Shown: positions 1-11,335 of the stretch, in pieces | Layout of the letters: each line of letters opens with the position of its first letter | How positions within the stretch are numbered: the stretch's first letter is position 1 | Source of the DNA: Tomocerus qinae | Lineage: Eukaryota > Arthropoda > Collembola > Entomobryomorpha > Tomoceridae | DNA length: 64,000 bases | Assembly (NCBI GenBank): GCA_020055645.1 | Contig: CM034546.1 | Coordinates: forward strand, 32,054,001-32,118,000 | Direction: 5' to 3' | Notes under the pieces: generated by a model | The model's input: the letters and a program-made list of their open reading frames with translations, nothing else | Told to the model about the DNA's origin: nothing | Database searches by the model: none | Position numbers and translations under genes: made by a program

Positions 1-308
1 ACATCCCGTAGTAAAATTTCAGTTGTTACCATCGTTACCAAAAAGTTCCCATTATAATCAGAAAAAAATGATTCCGGGATTTTGGTAAGTCATAAAAATA
101 TAACAAAAATGTCATAAAAAAGAGGAACGAAAATGAAGTCGACTATGAGGCGCCTTTTTTTGAATTTGTGTCGGCAAACGTGAACAAAAATTCAAGGTAT
201 ATTTCTTACTTGTATTTCCCTACTCCAAATCAAAATTTTCAAATTGAAATTTCAATGATTTAAAAAAATGATTTTCGAAAATCGGGCTTTCATGGTCGTC
301 TCCCCTCC
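1..308 (-). mobile_element. Terminal fragment of a TTAA-flanked element (relative of 40620-46608)
   Basis: Read on the minus strand from 308, this begins GGAGGGG directly after a TTAA (309-312). From about base 10 of the element it matches 40713-40960 nearly continuously, including the shared stretch AAAAAAAGGCGCCTCAT. It is therefore the 5' subterminal region of a second copy of the transposase/YqaJ/DEDDh element. The copy's interior lies beyond the left window edge. Compared with 40620-40712 it lacks about 75 bp between the terminal motif and the conserved subterminal block. Confidence 0.6.
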
Positions 309-1135
309 TTAAGAATAGAAAGGATTGAAGATAGAGGAGAAAATAAACAAACAACAATTTATACAATTTACAAATTCTTTTGAATTTGAAGTTGTGATTT
401 TGCGGTATAACTATATCTTATATAAGTATATTTAAGGTTATACAATACAGATTACCTATACACCTAACCAATGTTATATTTAGAACCTTTCCTGTATAAG
501 TATAAAGATGTGATATTAGCTATAAGGATAATAAATAATATTGAATCTTATCATATGCATCGCTCCAGTACATTAATACATCCTATAAGAAGAGAGGAAT
601 CCCTTCGACTTTCGATTGGATTTTGTTTGTGATCCTTTGGAAATAGGATTTCAAATGTACTATTTTCAGTACGTGTACATCAATTGTTTAATGCCTTTAT
701 ATACTACTATAAATTATTAATTAATAGTAATCCTTTCTGCCGTTTATTTAAACAGATATATTATAAGATTTTGATTGTAATGATCTTCTACTTCGATAAT
801 CATCTAAATTTAATAGTTTTATTTGTTCGCAAAAATTGTCAAAGTTTTAAGGCAACGGAAATGCAAAAATTGTGTTCAATGCAAAATTATTAGCGGTCAA
901 TCGGAATAGGCATAATTATTATATATTGCAATCGCTATAACTAAAATAAATGTAATACATGTACGATATTCACGTACGACAGGCACTAATATTTCACGAC
1001 CCTTGTGTACCTCATTCGAACCCAATTTTCTATGCTCGGGGACTTTTTTATATTGCGTACATAAATATATATTTATTTGTTTAGTATATTGTATTTTTGT
1101 CGAATTGAAATACAAAGCTTTAGATGCATTCGTGT
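309..1135. other. 3' flank of IR unit 1, no gene
   Basis: Non-coding. From about 415 it aligns with 12797-13480 (the 3' flank of IR-2), including the shared start TATCTTATATAAGTATATTT and the later TTTTTGTCGAATTGAAATAC. Short open frames here are not conserved in the paralogous flank. This marks the left border of a duplicated unit, about 415-5545 versus 12797-17875. Confidence 0.6.
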
Positions 1136-1337
1136 GGGTTGAGGCTCTTTTCACTGCCAAACGAAAAGTGGAGGGAGGCTCTTTTCACTGCCAAACGAAA
1201 AGTGGAGGGAGGCTCTTTTCACTGCCAAACGAAAAGTGGAGGGAGGCTCTTTTCACTGCCAAACGAAAAATGGATTAAGGCTCTTTTCGCTGCCCAACGA
1301 AAAGTGGATTAAGGTCTTTTGCATCCTTAAGGGACGA
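1136..1337 (-). mobile_element. 34-bp subrepeat array ending in CCTTAAGGGACGA
   Basis: Five tandem copies of a 34-bp unit (starts near 1142, 1176, 1210, 1244, 1278) with core CACTGCCAAACGAAAAGTGG are followed by a unique tip ending CCTTAAGGGACGA (1325-1337). The paralogous 3' flank of IR-2 (13690-13710) has the next host bases (TATGCTTAAAT) but no array, so this is an insertion relative to that copy. The same tip and unit type recur at 19243, 33901 and 49618/52262. Only one terminus is recognisable here. Confidence 0.6.
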
Positions 1338-1470
1338 TATGCTTAAATATCCAAATGAAATAACCGCCTCGCCCAAAACATCACTTGCTTTGCAAATTTT
1401 AATAAAAACGTCGGAAAATACAATTGGAGATGTAATGATTGAATAAGTTACCGTAGATTTGTAATATTTT

Positions 1471-3456
1471 TTAATTAGTAAGTCCAATAATAATTTTAGG
1501 TTTGATTGTTTGATTCCATGTATTTAACAAGGTCAGATATGTAGAAACAATAACAACGAGACCAGATGTAAGTTTGTTTTTCGTAGCTTGAAATCCAAAT
1601 GAGACCACATTTCCAATTCTAGATGGCAGAGGATAAATTCTATCCCAAAAAAGTTCTACCCAAAATGCAAAGTAAAACCCTAAAGCAAGATATCCACTCA
1701 ATATGGTAATTGTATGAATTTTCATTCGTAAGTTGATACCTACGGCTCGGCTTTCTTCATACTCTGTTTGTGCATTAAATTGTTTATATGGCAGATAGTA
1801 ACTGTAATCTTTTTGCTCTTGCCAATGAGAGAGAAGTCCTTTCTCTTGCATCAATTTAAAATACTCATGGAAAATGTGACGGCCAATGCCCCAGAAAAGA
1901 TAAGAGATTGGTTCTGTGCTTGCCATGTCTTTGGTCGTCATGCAATGTCCACTAGTTGATAATTCTTTGGGTATATTGGGGACGATATACTGTCCAAAAT
2001 TTTTATCACCGATGAAAAAAACTTTCAAGGAATAGTTAGCCACGATTTTGTTAACGGCTTTGTCTTTGTCAGTTTGCTTTCCCATTTCCATTTCATAAAT
2101 ATAAACACTTGAATTCATCTTTTCCAATATTCCATATTTTTCGAAAATCACACTGCGATTTTCATCTCTATAAACTTCCTTGTCTTTAACCCACAGAAAT
2201 TTATAATCATTTTCAATTAGTTCCTTGAAGTCTTCAAATATTACCCTGTCTGCGGGTGCAATGATTTCGCTAGTTATCCAAGTTGCATAAAGAGTAGTGA
2301 TTGCAAAACCCGTGGTTACTACTACCACGAACAGACTCCTTTTTCCGTTATAAACAACTCCCTGGTCCAAAAGAACAGCTGCCAAGGATATCAAAATCCA
2401 TTCTAGTTTCTTAGCTGGGGAGAAATTCTTCGACTCGAGAGATAAAACTAAAAATGAAAGTGGAAAAAGAGAGAAGATGAGGAGCCAGCAATGATCATCA
2501 AATGTATTCTGAATCAACACTGACAGAGACACAGAATGGAAATTCACAGATAACTCGCAGTAATAAGGAATACCCTCCGAAAAATATTCAATGAAAGTTG
2601 TTCTAACCCAATTATTGGTGTACAGATTTTCATATGAACTCAACAAGAAAATGCCTCCACTAAAGTTTATGTCCCAAAAAACTTCTAAATGCCGTGCATA
2701 AATTGTAGTAAAATTTAATGCATCTGCCATTATTTCTATTGCTCTGTATGGACCAAGACAGTATGGTTTGCCCGAATGCTTAAACATGGAATAAACGGAT
2801 TCCTTGCACGAGGACCACGAAGTAGCGTAGTTGAAAGGGAAATGCCAGTAAGCCCCTGGAATAGTGATGCCATGCATATGTCCATTCAGCGAGTACCAAA
2901 CTCTTTCCCAATCGTCATCCTCGACTTCTATGTCTGCAGAGAATCTTCTTTGTTTGTATAGATGTCCAGTCATGACCGAATAGTGAGTGGCGTTATCCAC
3001 CAGCAACATAAATAGCGGAGTAGACAATTCAAACCTGAGATTTAGTTGCCATTCTCGATCCTGAGTATCCACATTTCTCTTATCTTGGACAACTATGAAT
3101 ATTGAAGACATTCTGTTAACTTGCAGTCCAAAAAATCCAGCTAACAAATATATAGACCAGATGTCTGGCTCCATTAGGGTATTGACGCTACAAACAGTTT
3201 TGGACGGATGTATATAAAAATTCCTTTCATATCGAATGAAATTGAATGGTTTCTCCTTTGAGAAGGCAAATATGGTCCAGGGCTGGGCATTTTGATTTGC
3301 CAGTAGAAAATTCGTTGTCCAGACAGAATTTTTAAATACAATCAGATTGAAATCGCAATTTTTGTAAAATGATAAATTTGGAATGGCGTTGGTTGTCTGA
3401 AGAACAGACGATTTCAAAAGAAAACAAAGTATATTGCAGAATATTTTGTAATGCAT
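1471..3456 (-). CDS. Divergent ionotropic receptor, copy 1 (IR-1)
   Basis: Single-exon minus-strand gene of 661 residues for a divergent ionotropic glutamate receptor-like protein, expected to be a ligand-gated cation channel subunit in sensory-neuron membranes. Seen: hydrophobic signal peptide (about 1-23); a cysteine-containing extracellular region; M1 about 323-341 (LLIFSLFPLSFLVLSL); pore loop 352-370 (EWILISLAAVLLDQG); M2 374-400 with TTLYATWITSEII where canonical receptors have SYTANL-like residues; an S2 lobe to about 580; and M3 583-605. The ATG at 3456 is chosen because the other three copies start there; an upstream in-frame ATG (3528) adds 24 residues with no signal character. Of the four copies, the tail ...IIIGLTN is kept here and in IR-3. 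Ligand unknown. Confidence 0.85.
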   Translation of the reverse strand: MHYKIFCNILCFLLKSSVLQTTNAIPNLSFYKNCDFNLIVFKNSVWTTNFLLANQNAQPWTIFAFSKEKPFNFIRYERNFYIHPSKTVCSVNTLMEPDIWSIYLLAGFFGLQVNRMSSIFIVVQDKRNVDTQDREWQLNLRFELSTPLFMLLVDNATHYSVMTGHLYKQRRFSADIEVEDDDWERVWYSLNGHMHGITIPGAYWHFPFNYATSWSSCKESVYSMFKHSGKPYCLGPYRAIEIMADALNFTTIYARHLEVFWDINFSGGIFLLSSYENLYTNNWVRTTFIEYFSEGIPYYCELSVNFHSVSLSVLIQNTFDDHCWLLIFSLFPLSFLVLSLESKNFSPAKKLEWILISLAAVLLDQGVVYNGKRSLFVVVVTTGFAITTLYATWITSEIIAPADRVIFEDFKELIENDYKFLWVKDKEVYRDENRSVIFEKYGILEKMNSSVYIYEMEMGKQTDKDKAVNKIVANYSLKVFFIGDKNFGQYIVPNIPKELSTSGHCMTTKDMASTEPISYLFWGIGRHIFHEYFKLMQEKGLLSHWQEQKDYSYYLPYKQFNAQTEYEESRAVGINLRMKIHTITILSGYLALGFYFAFWVELFWDRIYPLPSRIGNVVSFGFQATKNKLTSGLVVIVSTYLTLLNTWNQTIKPKIIIGLTN

Positions 3457-5560
3457 ATTAGATTTGAGTGTCCGATTATGATGGAAATAATGGTGAAACA
3501 TTAATGCTTTAACTATTCTCCTGTGCATTAAAATCCCTCTGACTATGTATGAGTAAGTCGTTTCTACTTAATTGCAACGAAAAGTTATACAAGTCTACTG
3601 AGAATATGAAAACGTCATGTCGAAGAAAGATTGCAAAGATGATTTTCTGCACATTTTGTCGTAAATTTCAAATATCCAAATTTCCTCAAAATCACTTTAA
3701 ATTAGTCACAAATATTATTTTCTATCGTCTCTTCTATAGAAATAGTTAAATACTGAATAGGAAATTAAAGAAGAGATCTTTCCAAAATATTTTTTTTATT
3801 TTCAGATATATATGTATTTGCAGTTTGGATCGTATAACTTTATATGGACGACGACGGAATAAAACTGAGCATATCTAATATCCAATAGTCAAGTCCATTA
3901 TGTTCGTAGAAGGTTCTGGTATGGTATGATAATGATAAAAAGTGTGCTGAGTACAATGTATGTTTCTACAAACATCCTAAGAAAAAGAAAGGACATGAAA
4001 CTATTTGGCTTGGTCAAATATTTGGTTGAATAACTAATGTACGAATCTACTTCGAGAATATTCATTCGTGTTATTCTAAGAAGTATAAAGTCACATTTAT
4101 ACATATTCCCTTTGCTTAAGCTTCCTCGTCCTCTCGCTCCAATTTGTTTGAACTAGTTGCCTTACTAGTTCTCAAGATAATTTCGTGAGTCGTCGGTCTT
4201 TGTTTGCAATTCTCATGTTCTACTTTCTAAGAGAAAGCCCGTCTGTCAGATAGAATCGGGAAAGTAGTAAGTTGATATTGAAATTGTTATAAAAAGTGAA
4301 CTTTTAGAATCTGCAGGTTGTCCCAAAATGGAAAGAAATCATCACAAAGAAATTACAAAAGTTTTGAAAATTCTTTTTTCAATTAGCTTAGGCGAATATG
4401 AAACGAATAGATAAATTAATGTCGTCTTTCCTTTTCATACAAATGAATACCCAACTCAGGCGCCCTAGTTGTTCTCCAGAGACTAATTCCAAACACACGT
4501 CTTATATAGGCACGCCATAAAGCACATAAAAAGTTCTTAAAAACTGCATATTGGATGCAGGCTATAAAATATCATTGACGCCAGCGATTTCTCCACCTAC
4601 CTCCATTAGAATAGTAATTTTGGCATTCACTGCGACCGATTCAAAAACGAATGCAAAACCGAACTTTGCAGTCGACAGCTTAATGGGAATGGTAGAAGAG
4701 GTGACAGTGACGTATGACATTTAATTGTTTTCAACCATTTTTCAAACCAGGAGTTATTGATAGCGAGACAAAAACTACTTTCACGGTGTTTATTTTCCAC
4801 GTGCGGTCAAATTAAAGATCAAGCATGCATGCAATCGATAACCTCGTCACGCTAATATGCTATATAATTCTTGGAACGATACATATTAAAGTATTTTTCT
4901 CCGGGTATTCTTTGCACGTAAGCATACTTTACTTGATAAACTATTTAAATACACAATATATATTTTTCCAAGTCAATAACGTCCATGAGCCTTGGAGTGG
5001 TAGTTTTTTCCCCAAATTTGTGTTGGTGATTAGTGATGGTAGTCATATTTCGTATAGAATGAATGTAGATTATACTAAATGGTCTTAGCTATTAAAATCT
5101 TATACTTTTGTAGATACTGATACAGAAGTACAATATGTTAATTAGTATTAACAGTCTTGGTTATCTAACGGATATGCATAAAAATGAGTTATTTTATGCG
5201 AATGTGTCATTTTAGCAAGATTAGTTTTCCATTGGAAGTCTATACAATCAAGTAAAGATAAAGTAACCTACATTCCATACAGAATAACATGGGATCATTA
5301 AGCACGATACAATGTTATCGTCGATGCTTATCTTCGATAAGAATTCGAAACCGAGAAAATAAATGTTAAGGGTTCAAACATTTGACATTTACTGTTTAGA
5401 ACACATACTATGTACATATGTGAGCTTTACTTTTTCTACACGAATGGTATTTGTACATTAAAGAGCCGCAAAACAATATACATATTCCACTTCACCATAC
5501 GTAGGTTAAGCAGTAAAAGCAGTAGCTCTCCTGCTGTATTTAAATGGATTTTCTGGTAGG
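3457..5560. repeat. Conserved 5' flank of IR unit 1
   Basis: Non-coding; it holds the expected IR-1 promoter. It aligns with 15851-17875, with 29621-30730 plus 33018-34600, and with 38473-40372. Conserved islands include TAACTTTATATGGACGACGACGG (about 3836), the block around 4120-4330 ending GGTTGTCCCAAAATGGAAA, and the block around 4780-4930 (TTTCACGGT...TTTATTTTCCACG). No core-promoter motif can be assigned with confidence. The gene-sized conservation shows that whole units, not just coding exons, were duplicated. Confidence 0.6.
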
Positions 5561-6053
5561 GTGGTTTGGGTAGGGGAATATACATATAATTAAATACGTA
5601 GGACGTATTTACTGCAAGTATTACCTTAACAAAGAAAAGATTAGGACCACTCGTGCTAGTTTCTTGCTCGGCGAACCAAATTGGCTCGGGCTCGACTCGG
5701 CAGCTGATAAATCGAGCCAATTTGATTTTGATAGTCACCAAATTTTTTTTATAGACTTAGCTCGGATCAGGTATGATCTCTTAAATTTTTTTAAAGGACT
5801 CGGCTAGGCAAAATATTTTACAGCCATTTTTATTTTAAACCTACTGGCTTCTTAGCATAAATGGTTGAAACCTATTCAGTAGTGTTAGAAAACATGCCAG
5901 CTGTCAAACAAGCTTTCACGACGTTGTAGGATGACCAGAACCGAATTTACGTAGATTTTTAGTTATTATCAATTGTCACCCACTTTCCCTATCAAGGGAT
6001 GATTTTAACCTGTTCAGTAGGGATCCAGGAATTTTCACATCTAAAGTTTTACA
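5561..6053. other. Intergenic, no gene seen
   Basis: Unit-1 homology fades by about 5560. The rest is AT-rich with a short GC-richer patch (5660-5720, GGCTCGGGCTCGACTCGGC). No conserved frame is visible. Confidence 0.4.
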
Positions 6054-6059
6054 TTGTGG

Positions 6060-6630
6060 GGTAGTGAAGTTTTACAACCAGCCACTGCAATTTTACAACC
6101 AGCCACTGCAATTTTACAACCAGCCACTGCAGTTTTACAACCAGCCACTACATTTTTACAACCAGACACTGCAGTTTTACAACCAGCCACTGCAGTTTTT
6201 TACAACCAGCCACTGCAGTTTTACAACCAGCTACTGAAGTTTTACAACCAGCCACTGCAGTTTTACAACCAGCCACTGCAGTTTTACAACCAGCCACTGC
6301 AGTTTTACAACCAGCCACTGCAGTTTTACAACCAGCCACTGCAGTTTTACAACCAGCTAATGAAGTTTTACAACCAGCCACTGCAGTTTTACAACCAGCC
6401 ACTGCAGTTTTACAACCAGCCACTGCAGTTTTACAACCAGCTAATGAAGTTTTACAACCAGCCACTGCAGTTTTACAACCAGCCACTGCAGTTTTACAAC
6501 CAGCCACTGCAGTTTTACAACCAGCCACTGCAGTTTTACAACCAGCCACTGCAGTTTTACAACCAGCTAATGAAGTTTTACAACCAGCCACTGCAGTTTT
6601 ACAACCACATACGGCAGTTTTACAACCTTA
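6060..6630. repeat. 21-bp minisatellite (about 27 copies)
   Basis: Tandem array of a 21-bp unit, ACAACCAGCCACTGCAGTTT or one-base variants, with a recurrent variant carrying GCTAATGAAG in place of GCCACTGCAG at intervals (about 6356, 6440, 6566). Because 21 is divisible by 3, frames stay open on both strands and create spurious reading frames. Each unit contains a CTGCAG palindrome. No flanking inverted repeat was found. Confidence 0.9.
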
Positions 6631-6869
6631 CAAACGTAATGAACTCAAAGTTTGGTAAAATCTAAATAAATGCTTAATAAATATATTAAGTCGAAGTGAT
6701 GGTTATGTTGTTGAAAGGTTGTTTAATACATTTAAAGTAAAGAAAGTAGTCAATGAAAAATGAAAACATGGTCAATGTCAAATAAGGTTAAGTAATGTAT
6801 GTAAACGTACTATGTAATTCAATCTTATAATTTACGAAGTTTTATGTTTTCTTTCTCCAATATGTACCG
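6631..6869. other. Short spacer, no gene
   Basis: AT-rich spacer between the 21-bp array and the ectodomain pseudogene. Nothing recognisable. Confidence 0.4.
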
Positions 6870-8158
6870 TTTTCGATGGCTATCAACTCATTGCGATCCA
6901 ATAAAATTTTGGTTAAGTTTCCATTGTTTGCAAATGCATCTCTAGGAACATAAACAAGGGAATTGTCGTCAAGAGCGAGCGATTCGAGTCTCTTTAAATT
7001 TTCCTAATTTGGGAACATCTTTAACTCGTTGCCGGAAAGATTCAGCTCAATAAAGTTTGGAATTTCATTGAAAAAGTATGATGGTAATGATTGTAGCCGG
7101 TTCCAAGTTACACTGAATGTCTCTATATCTGCCCCATTTGCAGTGTACGCCCTCCCACTGTGAGGATGGGAGAAATGCACTGTTATAAATGGGAGGTGCG
7201 TGTTAATTAAGAAAGTTGGGAGTGGGAGAAATGGGAGAAACGGGATAAAGGCTTATTTGGGGTAATGTGCCCGCTAATTTCAAATAAGTGGGAGCTTCTC
7301 CCATTTCTCCCATTATTCACAACCTCCCGTTTCTCCCATTTCTCACAGGTGGGTGTGAATTAAGCACGAAATGTGGGAAAAGGCGTACACTGCCCATTTG
7401 TGTTTAACTGTTTAAATAAGGTTAGGTGGCCACCGCTGATTCGTTCAAGACGACAATTTTTCATCTCCAATTGTGTTATTTGCAAATCGTCTTTTCTCAG
7501 ATCAACACCTTCGATTATTTCCCAGTTGAATTTTTGTAGGCCACTTTTGCGGTCGACCATTAATGACGCCGTATGACTAAATCCTTCCAGTATCCTAATA
7601 CTTAGACCAATATATTTTTACCAACAGTGGGACACACTATTTCCAATTCGTCTTCATCTTGTAGACAAACGCAGTTACCTGCGAAGAAGTTACTTTCCAG
7701 TTAAACCCACAAATTGACAAATTATAACTAACATCAAAATGGTCTCAAAACTTCAGATGTTTTAAAACCATGATTTAAAATGGTTTTAAAAGTCAAATTT
7801 CTTTAGCCTCGTCCGAGATAGGAAAAAACCAATGGCCTGGCAGGAAAAATTTGTCTGTTTCATCACACTCAGTGTTTTTGATGAACTTCATTGTAACCCA
7901 AAATTTCTGTAAACATTATTCAAAAAATAACTGAAAAATACTGTCTATAGTAACTCTGTGAATCTGGGATTGTAACATTTCTGTTTTAGAGACTATTTTG
8001 ATGATATTTTGTTATTTTGTCATAGTATAAATTTTTTGACTTGTTGTGTTCATGCGGAAAGGGTGGCATCCGACCAGGGAAATGTCTGTTCCTGTGCACA
8101 CATTAACTTTTGTTGTAATGGTCACCAAAAAGAGCCAAATCAGTCTCATTCTCAACAT
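6870..8158 (-). pseudogene. LRR receptor-kinase ectodomain fragment (copy D)
   Basis: Remnant of the N-terminal ectodomain of the Toll-like receptor kinase family found intact in copies A and B. A start-codon context matching A lies at 8158. After unrelated sequence (about 7690-8085), the frame encoding NWEIIEGVDLRKDDLQ and ...LFKQLNTNGQ (7560-7400) matches A (WEIIQSVDLRKYGFP, LFKQLNINGS). After a 252-bp MITE the homology continues through YFFNEIPNFIELNLSGNEL and an LRR with LKRLESLALDDNSL, with a frame interruption near 7005. No LRRCT, membrane segment or kinase remains. Clearly non-functional. Confidence 0.75.
7141..7392. mobile_element. hAT-type MITE with 8-bp TSD
   Basis: A 252-bp insertion inside pseudogene D. 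Terminal inverted repeats are CAGTGTACGCC and GGCGTACACTG. The flanks carry a perfect 8-bp duplication CCCATTTG (7133-7140 and 7393-7400). Eight-bp TSDs and CA...TG ends are typical of hAT elements. The interior has repeated GGGAGAAATGGG-like motifs on both strands and no coding potential. Insertion came after the LRR gene had reached this locus. Confidence 0.85.
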
Positions 8159-10740
8159 TTTAAATTGCAACTAAAATATGTTTATTATTTTGACCAACAC
8201 AACACAATTAAAAGGAAAGCCTTCTTTGCTCCTTCGCTCGTTCACTCAGTCTGTCTGTTACTATGTGAGATCGTTGGTTGATAGTTCGTAAAAGGTTACC
8301 TACCTGTGACACAATAATTTTTGCAAGCTAGCTGTAATACACAATGAAGAATATAACGCCGAAGCAACATATGTGTTGTTTTAACTTTTATGCCGTATCA
8401 TCTTTTTGCAGCCTAACAACGCCGCAACGAGAGGGGGGACTTGGTCACGTGACCCCCTCGTGGTCTCGTGATTTTTGTCTAAAAAATCGCTAAAATGTTA
8501 GCGAGAAAATTATTTTATTTTTTTGGTGCCCACCTCCTTAAATTTTTTTCTGGCTGCGGCCCTACAATCTTAGCCTATGATAGTTATGTGGTTACCTCAT
8601 TGCAGAATTCCTGGAATGAATCGTGTGATTAATATAAGTTTTTGTTAGTTTAATCTCTGTGAACTGGTTAGCATTTTTATTGTGGTTGTTAGGATATTTG
8701 TCATACAGATATCTGCCATAAAATTATTGTCAAATTTTTGCATTTGCGATTCAAAGTAGTTATTAGCTTACCAAGTTTAACTTAACTGGTATGACCTTCA
8801 GATAATTTAAGATAATACAAGATATGTACATATTTAGGTCAATGTTTTTGCATGTATTATAATATTATGCTACCAAATCTCCACCACCCGATTACTCGAC
8901 ACGGCAACAAGCACGAAACCTAACACTATTCATGGAGGTAGTTTACATGATGGTTTCATTCAAATGATCATGATATGATGGCCACCTGCGGAATGTAAAT
9001 CAGCAAACACCTACAAATAAGACTACAAATACTGTCCGCTTTGAAAGTCAAGAAAAATCTTTAAGGTTTTGTGGCATCTTATTGAAGAGCAAAATAGAAC
9101 ATGTAAAATGAAAATTTCATTCGATTTCGCATACTGATGAGAAAGACAAAAGGTGTAGCAAAATCCTAGATTAATTGGAAAAAAAGTGATGAATTGGATA
9201 ACTACAATACAATACCTAGACAACATTCTTTACAGTTCTTTAATGGGAGCAATTATGTATTTAATTTATTCAGTTAAGACCCCCATATGCGACTGGATTC
9301 TAGAGATTTGTTTGATTACTACTAGGAAACTTCGTATACATTCGTCATTCGATATGGTGGTTGGCTTCATTCTTGGTAGCCCATCATTGATAAGAATATA
9401 GTTGCGTGATAGCCAGCCGTATCAGTTACGGCGGGAATAGTGCAGAACTGGCCTTACTTACCAAAACTTTGGTAATGAAATAGCATGTAAGTAATTCCGG
9501 TTTCAGGACATAAGTGCCAAAGGTCATTAATGCCAAGTGTTTAAGGAAGTGTGGATAATTGGTTTCCTGATTAGCCGTTTTGGGTGTGTGTAATTGGAGA
9601 TAAGTAAATATTATATGAATCATTTAAATTTGTACAGCTTAATGTCGAAAAGAATATGATATAACGTTAGTATATCGAAATTGAACGGGAAATAAATTTT
9701 AACTCTACTGATGAACCGAGCAAATAGAACTCAAATAGTCTGCCCGTACTTTAATACGATAACTTTCCAACGCATTCACTGATATTGACTAAACTTGTCG
9801 AAAACATTGCTTATTATTATGGACCAGGGGCAAACCCAAGTTATTGGTTAAATCTATAAATCGGTTTATATAGGTTGCCATTGCCAAACACATGCCACTT
9901 ATGTACTATATTTAATAATTCGGAGTCTATCTTTATAGAATTCGAACTGCAGCGTTATAACAACTACTTTAGAAGAAGATATTATTTGTTACGAATGTTC
10001 AAAGAATTTCATCTTGTATTTTTATTGGGAATAAGCTAATGAGATGTAATCTGGGTTTTTATCCTATTAGAATATCTACCGGCCCCGGCACATTCTTCTG
10101 CTTTCATCGACCTACATTCCTTGAACTCACTGCCATCACATGTAATTATTCTATAAATGTAATATTGGCCATAATAATCTAGTTCTTAGATCTAAGACTT
10201 TCAAACAATGCTATATTCGATCGAAGGCATTGCACAGACTAGTAATTCAAAACATGCAAGCGATAATTGGCCTTGATTTGTACATAGTCGTTATAATTTG
10301 AGCTGATTTCTGCTGCTAAGCATTGTAACGATTGGGATAAAAACACAATACAATAACATATTTTATTTATCTGAAATATACTCCCACCACCCCCAGGACA
10401 AACAATTAGCTTTTATTTTCTTCTAGTGTAAGTGCTGCTCAGTAAACACATTAAAAAATAAGAATTCAAAGATTGAGGAGACCATTTTCAATGTGGATTT
10501 TAAACGCAATTTTTCAACTCCATATAGCCACGATGAGAAAATACAATAAATTTAATCTAGTCTAGTGGGTACCTAGTGTGTATGTACTTAGCAAATATAA
10601 TATTTAGTATTCGAACAGACAAGTAATCGTATTAAGATACCTAGCCTCTTAGCCTCTACAATGTATTTCATAACAGTAAATTGTTTTCGAGCAATCACAA
10701 ATACATTTATTATGTGGTATGATAGGACTGTAGCAAAAAT
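8159..10740. other. Long intergenic region, no gene seen
   Basis: 8160-8270 still resembles the 5' flank of copy A (GGAAAGCCTTCTTTG versus GGAAAGTCTTCTTTG at 55465). A GC-rich patch near 8430-8480 holds the palindrome GGTCACGTGACC. The remainder is AT-rich with only short unconserved frames. Confidence 0.4.
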
Positions 10741-10754
10741 ACGGCAACAAATTT

Positions 10755-11020
10755 CCTGGTATTTATTGCCCTATTCAGCTAACTTTTCCACCTCATTTTT
10801 AATCCCCATTAATCTATATTTTGTTCTTGGCTGGTGAAGCAGTGAGCTCTGAAAGAATTGTGACTGGAAAAGAATAGGCCATCTAATTAGGTTCGTGGGT
10901 GGTCTATTGATTCTCAATCACGATTACTTCGCAGCTCACTGCTTCGCCAGTAAAGAACAATTAATGGGATTAAAAATGAACTTTGAACTGGAAAAGTTAT
11001 CTGAATATGATAATAACTAG
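10755..11020. repeat. Imperfect inverted repeat (MITE-like)
   Basis: Left arm about 10770-10852 (TTCAGCTAACTTTTCC ... GAAGCAGTGAGCT) and right arm about 10932-11010 (AGCTCACTGCTTCGCCAG ... GGAAAAGTTATCTGAA) are imperfect reverse complements around an 80-bp loop. Looks like an old non-autonomous foldback. TSD not resolvable. Confidence 0.5.
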
Positions 11021-11111
11021 TAGTGGCTTTATATCTTTATATATGTTCTATTTGGGATTGCAAGAAATATTCGGTCACTAAATTAACTTTTACGTATGTC
11101 ACTCATACTTA

Positions 11112-11335
11112 AATATATAGTGGAGTTAAAATAAGAATGAACTCGATGCGACAAAAACGGCCGTTTTGCAGTTTATTTTCTGAGTACTATAATATTCATT
11201 ATGACTATGATTACAGCGTCAATGCTTGTGTTGATTAATGGTAAATATTAAAATGTGCAGTACTAAGAAAACTAACTGTAAGACGGCCGTTTTTGTCGCA
11301 GCATCGCGTTTATTCTTACTTTATTTTTACTGTAA
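11112..11335. repeat. Inverted repeat with ACGGCCGTTTTTGTCGCA tips
   Basis: GCGACAAAAACGGCCGT (about 11139) and ACGGCCGTTTTTGTCGC (about 11283) are near-perfect inverted copies. Similarity extends outward (AAAATAAGAATGAA versus TTTATTCTTACTTTATTTT). Likely an AT-rich MITE; no gene. Confidence 0.5.

Noticed and set aside
2776-2961. Plus-strand frame antisense to IR-1 (also seen in IR-4)
   Set aside because: Conservation follows from the coding strand; no independent evidence.
3457-3528. Upstream ATG extending IR-1 by 24 residues
   Set aside because: The extension lacks signal-peptide character and is not shared; the other three copies begin at the position equivalent to 3456.
6054-6665. Long open frames on both strands over the 21-bp repeat
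   Set aside because: Periodicity divisible by three keeps all units in frame; sequence is a minisatellite with no start context or homology.
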